Positions 48,246-58,103 of a stretch of 64,000 nucleotides of DNA are shown one piece after another (the stretch's first letter is position 1; the number at the start of each line of letters is the position of its first letter). A model generated the notes under the pieces. That model did not search any database. It had not been told where the DNA came from and was given only the letters and a program-made list of their open reading frames with translations. The position numbers and the translations under genes were made by a program. Source of the stretch: Rutidosis leptorrhynchoides (taxonomy: Eukaryota > Streptophyta > Magnoliopsida > Asterales > Asteraceae); contig NC_092341.1 in assembly GCF_046630445.1 (NCBI RefSeq), positions 129,410,001 through 129,474,000 of the forward strand. The letters are read 5' to 3'.

Positions 48246-49844
48246 ATGGCACCAACTACTCGACAGAACTTGAATATGAGCGAAGAAGATTTCCGTGTAT
48301 TCCTTGCTGCAAACATAGCCGCAGTACATGCTGCAATGCAAAACAACAACAATAATTTAGAGTCTAGCAGTGGAGTTAACTCCAAAGGAAACCGTGTAGG
48401 ATGCTCCTACAAGGCTTTCACTGCATGTAAACCTCTGGAATTCGATGGAACTGAAGGACCAGTCGGACTGAAATGATGGACCAAGAAGGTCGAATCTGTG
48501 TTTTCTATAAGCAAATGTGATGAAGAAGACATGGTAAAGTACGCCACGCATACCTTCACAGGTACTGCGTTAACATGGTGGAACACCTATCTCGAGCAGG
48601 TGGGACAAGATGCTGCTTACGCACTATCATGGTCAGCATTCAAACACTTGATGAATGAGCAGTACCGTCCCAGAAATGAAGTCAATAAGCTCAAAACAGA
48701 GCTTAGAGAATTATGAGAGCAAGGATTTGATATTACCACATACGAACGACGTTTCACAGAGTTGTGTCTATTGTGCCCAAGAGTGTTCGAAGATGAAGAA
48801 GAGTAAATCGACGCATTTGTAAAAGGGTTACCAGAGAGGATTCAGGAGGATGTGAGTTCAAGCACGCCCACATCAATACAAAAGGCAAGTCGAATGTCTC
48901 ACAAACTCATAAACCAAATTGAGGGAAGGATTAAAGAGCAGGTGGCCGAGAAGGCCAAAATGAAACAAGTCAAGAGAAAGTGGAAAGAAAATAGTGACAA
49001 GAGTCACCAATACAACAACAACAACAATCGCAATCACAATCGCAACAACTATCACAACAACCGCAACATCAATCGCAACAATAACAATTGCAACCCCAAC
49101 AACAACTACAATAACAACCAAAACAACTACAACAACTATCCCAACAACAATAACAATCGCAACAACAACCATTTTAATAACAAAAATGGCAACAAAAATC
49201 AGAAAATTTCGTGCCAAAGGTGTGAAGGGTACCATCCTACTACTTACTGTTTGGCATTATGTACCAAATGTAATAGAAAGGGTCATGGTGCGACGAGGTG
49301 TGAAGTTTATGGACCAATGGCTAACAAGAATAAAGGAACAAATAATGTCGGAATAAATAATGCCGCCATTATTTGTTATGGATGCGGAAAGTCGGGTCAT
49401 ATAAAAAACGAATGCCCAAATCAAAGAAATAATAACGGACAAGGTCGTGGAAGAGTCTTCAATATTAATGCGGCAGAAGCGCAGGAGGACCCGGAGCTTG
49501 TTACGGGTACGTTTCTTATTGACAATAAATATGCTTATGTTTTATATGATTCGGGTGCGGATAGAAGCTATATGAGTAGAGATTTTTGTGCCAAATTAAG
49601 TTGTCCATTAACGCCTTTGGACAATAAATTTTTACTCGAATTAGCAAACGGTAAATTAATTACAACATATAAAATATGTCAGAATCGAGAAATTAAACTG
49701 GTTGGCGAAACGTTTAAGATTAATTTGATACCACTAGAGTTGGAGAGTTTTGATGCGATTATTGGCATGGACTGGTTGAAAAAGGAGAGAGCAGAGGTCG
49801 TATGTTACAAAAATTCGATTCACATTATGCGCGAAAAGGGCAAG
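48246..49844 (+). pseudogene. Element E1 gag and protease, truncated
   Basis: Gag opens MAPTTRQNLNMSEEDF. Three in-frame stops follow: TGA at about 48474 (LK-stop-W), TGA at about 48714 (REL-stop-EQG) and TAA at about 48805. The capsid region has CSYKAFTACKPLEFDGTEG and LTWWNTYLEQVGQDAA. A remarkable Asn-rich linker (about 49010-49200) precedes a first Cys cluster (CQRCEGYHPTTYC) and a canonical knuckle CYGCGKSGHIKNEC. The protease has VTGTFLIDNKYAYVLYDSG, with the D-S-G triplet intact, and IIGMDWLKKERAEVVCY. At REKGK the sequence runs into the RNase H of B, so the open frame 48852-49862 ends on B sequence. Confidence 0.88.
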
Positions 49845-50227
49845 TCCTGTTTGACTTCATAGCTGAAACAATCGAAGAAGAAGAAATGCCTTCGACATAA
49901 ATCATCGTCCCGCCAATCGAGAACGAAGAGTGGAAGTTATTTACGGACGGGGCCTCAAGCTCTGATGGCTCTGGAGCAGGGCTCATGCTAGTAAGCCCCG
50001 AAGGAAAAGAATTCACTTATACCTTACGTTTCGAGTTCAGCACGACAAACAACGAAGCGGAATATGAAGCCCTACTCGTTGGGCTAAGGCTGGCAAGGGA
50101 TCTTAACATACAACATCTCAAGGTATTCGTTGACTCTCCACTTTTTGCGAACCAAGTAACAGGAACCTTCGAAGTAAGAAGCCCCACCATTCAGCGATAC
50201 TTGGCAAAAATCGAAAGAACTCATTGA
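49845..50227 (+). pseudogene. Element B RNase H
   Basis: First B sequence after the deletion junction. The frame starts in the RT/RNase H linker (DFIAETIEEEE), has a TAA at 49898-49900, then the RNase H fold: LFTDGASSSDGSGAG (Asp), NNEAEYEALLVGLRLA (Glu) and LKVFVDSPLFANQV (Asp). All three catalytic acidic residues are visible. A frameshift near 50210 moves coding to the next frame (ELIEQFKGFEIEHV). In Tat elements RNase H follows RT; here RT and everything before it are absent. Confidence 0.88.
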
Positions 50228-51635
50228 GCAGTTTAAAGGCTTCGAGATAGAGCATGTCAGAAGAAGTCAAAATAAGAAAACAGATTCCTTGAGCAAACTT
50301 GCCTCCATCACCTTTGCCCACCTAGCTAAAGAAGTTGTGGTTGAAACCCTAGAACGCAGATCTATAGATGCCGAAGAGGTCAATGACCTCTATCCAGATG
50401 AAGAAAATACATGGATGAAACCAATTAAGGATTACCTGGCGTATGGGATACTACCAGAAGATAAAGGGGATGCAAAAAAAATCAGAATCAAGGCACCCTC
50501 GTATAAACTTCAAGATGGCAAGTTGTACCAAAAGTCTTTCCTTACCCCATGGCTATGGTGCGTGGGACCCTCCTAGGCAACCATCATCATCCAAGAAATG
50601 CACGAAGGAGTATGCGGTTTTCATGCGGGACCAAGGTTTATTGTGGCTAAAATCATGAGGCTCGGATTTTACTGGCCAACCATGCACCAAGACACGGTTA
50701 CCACATTACAAACCTAAGAATCATGTCAAATCCATGTAAAAGTTCAAATGCAGCCAAAGCATGAACTCATATCCGTACTCTCGGCATGGCCATTCGCCAA
50801 ATGGGGGATTGATATAGTGGGACCCTTAACAGAAGCTCTAGGAGGATTATTGTTCTTAGTAGTAGCAGTTGACTACTTCACCAAATGGGCCGAAGCCAAG
50901 CCACTAAAGAAAACAACAGGAAAACACATCAAAAAGTTCGTATGGGAGCACATAGTGTGCAGATATGGGATTCCCCAAGACATCATTTCAGACAACGGTA
51001 AGCAATTTGCTGAACGAATATTTCCCTTTTGCGAAAGGCTGCAGATCAAGCAAACCTTCACTTCCGTATACCACCCTCAAGGGAATGGACAGGTGGAAGT
51101 TACCAACCAAGATCTCATCAAGGGAATCGAGAAAAGGCTAGGCAAATGTCATCAGGGGTGGGTTGAAGAGTTACCATTGGTACTATGGGCATATAGAACA
51201 ACCCCAAAAAGAAGAAACGGAGAAACACCGTTTAGCTTGACCTACGGAACAGAAGCGGTCCTTCCCGCAGAAATTCAAGTGTTAAGCAACCGAACAGCAA
51301 ACACAGAAGACAACGAAGAAAACCTGCGTTTAAACCTTGACCTGGTCGAAGAAAGAAGAGAAGCAGCCCTCATTCGAGAGGCCTCTTACAAGAAAACCAT
51401 CGAGAAATACTACAACAAAAGGGTGAAACGCACAACCTTCAAAGTGGGGGATTATGTCCTCCGACTCAATTCCACCAGCAAGGTAGAGTACGAAGGAAAA
51501 TTAGGGCCTAACTGGGAAGGTCCATACGTGATCTCTGAAGCCTTCGGCAACGGGTCATACAAATTGGAAGATACCTTTGGAAAAGCAATACCCCGCACGT
51601 GGAATGGAGCCAACCTACGAAGGTTTTACTTTTAA
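50228..51635 (+). pseudogene. Element B integrase with N-terminal linker
   Basis: The linker part gives RRSQNKKTDSLSKLAS and YLAYGILPEDKGDAKK. An in-frame TAG near 50575 and a TAA near 50715 interrupt the zinc-finger region (EMHEGVCGFHAGPR then ESCQIH; the first Cys of the CXXC pair is replaced by the stop). From 50748 an open frame of 295 residues runs to 51635: WGIDIVGPL (Asp), ISDNGKQF (Asp) and GQVEVTNQ (Glu), so the D,D,E triad is intact. Then come VLWAYRTTPKRRNGETPF, LPAEI, the FKVGDYVLRLN core of the C-terminal domain and GPYVI. Apart from the two stops it is well preserved. Note the GNGQVE form usual for Tat. Confidence 0.9.
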
Positions 51636-52752
51636 GCTTATTTTTTCCTTTATTATTGTAGGGGATAAAATGTAAAAGGGTAGTTGAAGTCTATACACTT
51701 CCTACATTGGACTTAATGAAATCCACTACTATATTTTGATCATCCTACGCGTATGTTGTTCCGATGGGTTCGAATAAAATAATCACACACCCACGATAGC
51801 AAAAAGAAAGCATGGATAAAATACACATGACCTATGTCATAGATAAATGAAGCAACATATGCATACAATAGTTTTCTCCTAAATTCATAAGTAAATATCC
51901 ACTGGGACGCCAAATGATATTTACTAAGATAAAATCAAACATTATAAAGGTTTCCTTAGAAGAAAGAAAACCAATGTTATAAAGTATCCTTTAAAAGAAT
52001 ACAATCACGCTTCCCAAATGATGGAAAGCAAGCATGCTAAAAATACAGTGCCCCAAGTACAAGGGTACAATCCGGATAAACGTTTTCTAAAACAAAGAAA
52101 ACAAATAAGAGCATCGCATAAAGTTCCCTTTAGGAACTGACGCTCCACCAAAAGGTACTTTAAATCTCACCTCCTATATGCAGGAATGGATAAAAGTATA
52201 GCAAAAATCACACCCACAAATGGTTGATATTAAACAAAGTGTACCATTAAGTGAAGCACTAGAAAATGACAAGTTTCCTATAGCAAAAATGGGAAACTAT
52301 GAAATATACCACAAAATGCCTCCGGGCACTCATTCAAAAGAATGAACCAAGGAGGTATTCGCCAAACAATGAATGATGACTTGATCATCAAATGTTCCAA
52401 GGCTATGCAAATAATATAGCCTGCATAAGGGAATTCCTGCAAATATTTCATGCACCATAACATGGTCAAACATTTGATACAACGTACTGAAATATTCAGG
52501 AACTAGAATAACATACTAAACTACAAGCATAACCACATTGTTCATAAGGCACAAAGGCCAAATAGCAAATATTCAACAAGGCCTATAAGCCATTACACAA
52601 CCAAAAAAGGCACGCAGGCCTTCAAATCATGGCAATTGTTCAAAGGACATAACAGGTCATAAAAAGACTAACATTGTTCAAATTGCTGGCACTATGGCCA
52701 CCATCACAAATAGCTAACAAAAGGAAACCATGATTACCAAATGGTTGAAGAA
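51636..52752. other. Element B non-coding region rich in short inverted repeats
   Basis: Between the integrase stop and the stop of the antisense gene. No coding frame. Successive short stems: GTAAATATC/GATATTTAC (51891/51916), GTTTTCT/AGAAAAC (52082/52096), AGTTCC/GGAACT (52122/52133), AATGGT/ACCATT (52219/52243), AGTTTCC/GGAAACT (52272/52292), AATGCCTCC/GGAGGTATT (52315/52351), TGATGA/TCATCA (52374/52385) and GGCTAT/ATAGCC (52401/52416), plus several with one mismatch. Some stems of 6 bp are expected by chance in AT-rich DNA. Confidence 0.55.
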
Positions 52753-54715
52753 TTAGGGTTGAGGTTGGGTACCATCAGCTTCAAGCTTGAGCAGATCCAC
52801 TGGCTTCACATCATGGTGAGCAGCAATGACATCAACATAGTTGAATTGAGCATTGAGCAACTTGTCACAGGCAGCATCCACTAAAACTCCAGCTTGGTCA
52901 GTATATTCTTCAAAATCAGAAAGCTGGACACTACCTTTGGCTGCAAGCTCCTTGAGGAGCAGACATCGCTCATGTTGCGTCGATGCAAAAATTATGCCAG
53001 CAAGATAATCACTTAGCTCCTTGCTATCCACCAACTGCTTACAGACATAAGGAATCACCTCTGAAACTACTCGTTTGTAATCAGACCTAAGAACCTCATT
53101 CCTCCCCCTTTCAGCCTCTAGCTTCACACCCATCTCTGCCAAACCTTCCCTACCCTGCCTTTCCAATGTTTTCAACCTTGAGATCTCATCCCTTGCTACC
53201 TTTAGATCTTCCTCCAAAGAGGGGGGTCATCTGACGCTGCAATTGCTTGATAAGCTTGGCATTGGAAGAGTTAACAAGCTTTAACCCATGGGCTTCAGTC
53301 TCTAATGCTACAACATCATCCCTAGACTTCTCATAATGCGAGAGAAAAAGATGATGCATCACTGCAGACTTGTAATTCTGAATGGCACATTCCTCCATAA
53401 ATCTCTGGGGATCAGCAAAAGCAGATTCAAGCTCATCAGAAACAAGACTAGCCAACTTGGCATAACATGTGGCAGCAGTATGGATGATAGGCAAAGGCTC
53501 TGCAAATAAAGAAAGCGCATATTGAATAATAGAAACCAAAAGGAAAAAAGATGGGTAATAAGCATACAACGGACAGGAGGATGAAAAGAATACCTGAAAT
53601 GGTATTTTCATCCGAAGCTTCACAGTGACCAGAATCATTAGCATCATCAAGAGATAATTTGGCTTTCTTGGAAGGAGGGGATTGATCAACTTCTCTCTTC
53701 ATCTTAGACACCTTTAAACGTTTGGAGGCCCTAAGCTGAATCCTCTTTTCAGGAGGAGAATCAGGCAGATGATCTGAAGCAACCTGAGCTTACCCCGATC
53801 CTTGGGGAAAGCTGATGAAGCAGTAGCCGACTTGAGTTTGCTCTGAATCTCTGCATTGCCAGAAACGGAAGGGGAACCGACATCCTTCACAATGGTGGTA
53901 GCAGCACGAGCAGCAATCGTCATCTCCTTTACGCCAAAATTCTTTAAAACATTCCTCAAGGCCATCTCTGCAAAAGAACAAGTGCAAATAAGAATAGCAC
54001 AACATGCACACACATTATAAAATCCTAAAAATTAGATTTAACTTACCCCTATTCCCAAATAAGAATACTGGATTCTGTGTTCCTTTCTCCCAAGAAGGGG
54101 ACATTCCAAGCTTAAAGAGAACAGAAGTGGAAGATCTTTCGCACCCTCAGGCACATGATCCCTATATTCCTTGGGGATTTCTTGATTCTTTGAGTCAAAA
54201 AGGGGAGGGTAATCAGCAGGAAAGAAAAAATCTTTCTTCATAAAAATGAACTTGTTCTTCCACCCTCGAATCTCAGAACATTGAGAAGAAAAACAGATAG
54301 GGGTATCAGAGATTCTACCACCCTTCTTTCGATGCTTACCAACGGTTAACCAATTACCAGCATCACAAAGATTGAAAAAACAACGGAATAAATCAACCGA
54401 TGGTTGATCACCATAACCCCTACACATAACCTCGAAGGCCATGACCTTCTTAGTTGCTAAAGGGTGGAAGATGGAAAGATGCACTTTAAAGTGATTTAAA
54501 ACGTCAAGATAGAAACGAGAAACAGGGATTCTAACTTTGTATTCAGTAAAAATTTGGTAATAAACACCAAAATAACCGTTTGGGGGTTGGTGAATCGTTT
54601 TACCAGATTCCGGTGAAATAATATCACCATCAGACAAACCTAGGGTTTCTATCAGTTGAGCACATTGATCAAAAGTAACAGAAGAAAAGGTAGATCGAAG
54701 GCCTTGCTTCGCCAT
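52753..54715 (-). pseudogene. Element B antisense spliced gene, Transposase_28-like ('putative gypsy-type transposon') protein
   Basis: ATG at 54715. Exon 1 (54715-54047) carries the domain: VRIPVSRFYLDVLNHFKVHL, FEVMCRGYG, DLFRCFFNLCDAGNWLTV, GWKNKFIFMKKDFFFPADYP. I recall this as the plant 'putative gypsy-type transposon' family. A GTAAGT donor and an acceptor after TTTTGCAG/AG give an intron of about 80 bp (53966-54046). Exon 2 is basic and Ser-rich and contains a one-base shift near 53790, then SKMKREVDQSPPSKKAK. Intron 53500-53593 has GT..AG ends and restores frame (IS-EPLPIIHTAATCYAKL). Exon 3 is a charged, probably coiled-coil region to the stop at 52753, with a shift in a six-G run (53221-53226). 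It is antisense to pol, between integrase and 3' LTR. Function unknown. Confidence 0.75.
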
Positions 54716-54993
54716 TCAACAAAAATCAAAGAAAGAAAAAGATGAAAGAAGAAGGATGAATACCCGATTTCGAAGGAACAACAAGTGTTTTCACCGGTAG
54801 AAGAATGGAGAAACTAAGTTTGAAATAAGAGAAAATAAAAACTTAAATCAATGCAATTAAATCCTGCAGCGTAACTGTCCAATCAACCTACAAAATCGCC
54901 AGCGTCGAAAGAAAAAAGACCAAAATGCCCCGAAATAGAGAGAGATGGACCAAAAATTTGCTAGGGGTAAATGGGTAATTCTGCTAAAGACAT

Positions 54994-55002
54994 AAATTAT
55001 AG
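54994..55002 (-). promoter_or_regulatory. Candidate TATA box of the antisense gene
   Basis: Minus strand CTATAATTTATG, about 280 bp upstream of the ATG. The DNA between is CT-rich (TTTTTCTTTCTTTG just before the ATG) as in plant 5' UTRs. No other evidence. Confidence 0.3.
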
Positions 55003-55314
55003 CGGCTAAAGAGAAGTCTAATCAGAAAGATTAACATTTAAATAAAGCCCATTGCATTTCCCAAAAATGCAAAAATAAATAAAATTACAAATCCTAATTA
55101 AAATATGATTATAATCATATGACAAAAAAGGATAATACACAAAAGGGATTACACAGTACATCCTAACAAAATCATTACGCTACCCAAAGAAAAAAAACGC
55201 AAAGCGAAAATAAAGTGTATTACCTAAGGTGGTTTCGATAAATTAAACGAAACTTAGAGGAGCCAATGGAGTTTAACTTCACGAACCAAATTCAACAATA
55301 TACTCCGTAAATTT
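55003..55314. other. Element B sequence between the antisense gene and the PPT
   Basis: AT-rich, no frame or repeat recognised. It may hold the upstream region of the antisense gene. Confidence 0.5.
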
Positions 55315-55327
55315 AAACTGGGAGGCT
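55315..55327 (+). other. Polypurine tract of element B
   Basis: AAACTGGGAGGCT abuts the 3' LTR. Confidence 0.85.
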
Positions 55328-55912
55328 TGATAGTGTACCCAATATCTCGAGTAAATTCAATAAGGCATAAAATAATTGCCCGAAGGCAATTGGCAACGAA
55401 TAAATCCTAGGTATCAGTACCAAAGGACTGCCACTACATCACATGACTACATGGAACAAAGAGATATGGAAAATATTACCTACAAATAGTATTCGGCGCC
55501 ACCAAGGTAAAAGAGGAAGGCATCTATATGACTTTCCTTGAGCACTGTAGCATCGTCACCCATTTATAGAAAGTTCACCAACATCTCCAAAGTCACCTTA
55601 GAGACCGGTCAAGACTTTGAAACCAGGGACTAGCTCCCAATAACACTATAAAAAGAGATGTTTATCTCAGCATAAGGGCATCTCATCAATCACACACACA
55701 TCAAAACTTAAAGAATTCGATACAATGGTAGAAAATACCTTCAAGGCGTAAAGTGAGATCATAATCCCACTACCTTCGGGGAACCGCCACCAAATAATAA
55801 AAACATCTCCCACACCCTTAGTCATAGCTAATCACACTCTAACCCATCATTAATTTATGAGTTAACCTAATCCTGATCAACATTAGGATTACGCCAAAAA
55901 AGTGTGCAAACA
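55328..55912 (+). repeat. Element B 3' LTR (585 bp)
   Basis: Begins TGATAGTGTACC, ends GTGCAAACA, followed by TSD GGACT (55913-55917). About 30 by-eye differences from the 5' copy. Confidence 0.95.
55647..55653 (+). promoter_or_regulatory. TATA box of the B LTR
   Basis: CACTATAAAAAG in the 3' copy, typical of LTR core promoters; mutated in the 5' copy. Confidence 0.65.
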
Positions 55913-56012
55913 GGACTGTTCTAAAGATCTCGACAATGTTGGGTCGCTTTTTGCCTAATAGAGTTAAATACATCGTATAAGAGTTAAATACATGATCTAA
56001 TAAAAATCTTGC

Positions 56013-56537
56013 CAGTGGCGGAGCCACGTTTAAGAGGATGGGGTCATATGACCCCAACGAAAAACTTGGTATATGTAGATACATCAAATAGATAATCAAA
56101 AGTTACATGTTTCATATAGTTTTGTACCAAATCAAACTACAGAACGCCTCAAGTTCGAGACACTAGCACCATCTTTTTTTCGTTTATTGCAATGATGTGT
56201 CCATTCAGAATTTAAGTGGTTGCACTCAATTGTTTTTATCACGTGTCCTTTCAATACTAGGTTATTACATATTAAAATTGTAGTTTGGAATATATATTTA
56301 TATTATATTCAACAATATTTAACAATTCTACTATAGTAAATGGAGTGAGACACAATTCAATACTTATATGGACATATCAAATATGTTTAATTCATCATCT
56401 ACGAGACATTTGTATTAGGGATAAGTTGATTTTTTTATGTTTGTGCTTAATCACGATTTGTCAATTTATTTTTGTGGCTCAATATATTTCAGTATTAATT
56501 GTGACACCATCCACCCAAAATCCTGGCTTCGCCACTG
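56013..56537. mobile_element. hAT-like MITE (525 bp)
   Basis: CAGTGGCGGAGCCA at the left and, inverted, CAGTGGCGAAGCCA at the right (14 bp, one mismatch), flanked by CTTGC on both sides (56008-56012 and 56538-56542). The terminal sequence resembles hAT-type MITEs, whose usual TSD is 8 bp; here only 5 bp match, so the superfamily is tentative. No transposase coding inside. Confidence 0.7.
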
Positions 56538-56542
56538 CTTGC

Positions 56543-58103
56543 CAACATCTTTATTCACGTCATGAGCGAGTGGTAACGACGTAAAACAATATTCGTTGGG
56601 TATATTGTCCGTGGAGTAAAAGGTTGAACCTTGAAATACTACAAACGAAAATGTGTGATTCTTCTTTAAAACAACAAAATAGATAACTCCTATAGCACAC
56701 ATATAGTCAACGAAGACACCCTTTATTCTAGGAGCTCAGTGTTCAAGAATTGGAGGTACAATAATAATTTCATAAAAATAAAAGAAAACCGATTAAAGCA
56801 TTGTATTCCATGAAAATAGATCTTATATAAATCACCGATTTATATATATGATCTATCTAAAATCATGTAATCTTATATTCATATCCATATTCATATCCAT
56901 ATTCATTTATTTTATTTAAAATTTATATTCATATTCATATTTATATTCATTCATTTCAATATAATTCATCCATTCAAATAATTTAATGCTATTCAAATAA
57001 TTATATTTTCATAATTTATTTTTTCGATAACATTTTAATAGTTTATAATGTACATATATAAAGAAAGATGTATAAATGTAAACTCATATAAGTAAATACG
57101 TTTATATATATACATATATATAAATATTATATATGCGAAAAACACACATAATCTTATTATAGTATACTTACGAATTCGTCCACAGAGAGTATAGTTTAGG
57201 ATTTGAAAACTATTATTTATTCTGAAGATTTTAGTTGTAAAATGGGGTTTTGATTTAAAATTAATCAAAATAAGAAAGTTAATACTAGTTCAAATAGATA
57301 AAGGGGTATTCACTTAGATTCAATTTCCTAAGTTCCGGATTGCTTTTATTAAGAACAATGTAATTAAATCCCTAAGTATAACTCTTGTTAACTAAGTTCA
57401 TTAATCAATTAGTAAAAATAAGCTGGTGTCCCTCACTTAGATACTAATTCTATCATGAAAGTGTCAGTTTTTCACGTTGGTCTCCCATACACTTCTAAAG
57501 AACACAATCAATCAATATTAACTACTCAAGATTATGATTCAGTTGAAGGGCAAATAGGCGTTACTATTTAGGCTTCACAATTACCTAGTCAATTGATGAG
57601 ATTAATTACTAATCTAATTACACCGGTCTCCCGTATATAATTTACCTTATCTATTTATTTCTCAATAACCTAGATAAATTAATTAATCTAGTAACTCTCA
57701 TTACATCAACCAATAGACTAATAATCAATGGGATCAATCAATAGGAGTAATTAAGAATCATGGATCAACAACAATTAATTTAACATACAAAAGATCAAGC
57801 AATCCTTCACCTAGGTTCAATCATCTAAGCAAATACTAGAAATTTTAGCTACTCATAATGATAATCAAAGCACACAAGCAAATGGATAAACAATAATCAA
57901 CCATTGTAAAGATTATTATAAAAGACAAGAGTTTACCAATGATTAACAATTGAAATCCTAGTTTTTAGATGCTCCAAAATACCTTAGAAAGCTCAAAAAT
58001 TCGTAACCCTAACTACAAAATTTGTAAAACAAAAACTGCCCCAAGTTTTGGGGATAAAAGCCTATTTATAGGAAAAAATTCGCTGGCTGGCCGACCCAAA
58101 AAT
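56543..58103. other. Unassigned AT-rich DNA between the MITE and E2
   Basis: No supported coding frame. 56873-56990 is a degenerate tandem of ATTCATATCCAT-like words. 57190-58100 has the look of an LTR or leader (short AT-rich text ending in 'cctatttatagga' and 'ctggctggccgac'), perhaps an Athila-like LTR fragment interrupted by E2; this is a guess. Confidence 0.35.

Noticed and set aside
54004-54243. Plus-strand frame over exon 1 of the antisense gene
   Set aside because: Shadow of the Transposase_28-like exon; no motif of its own.
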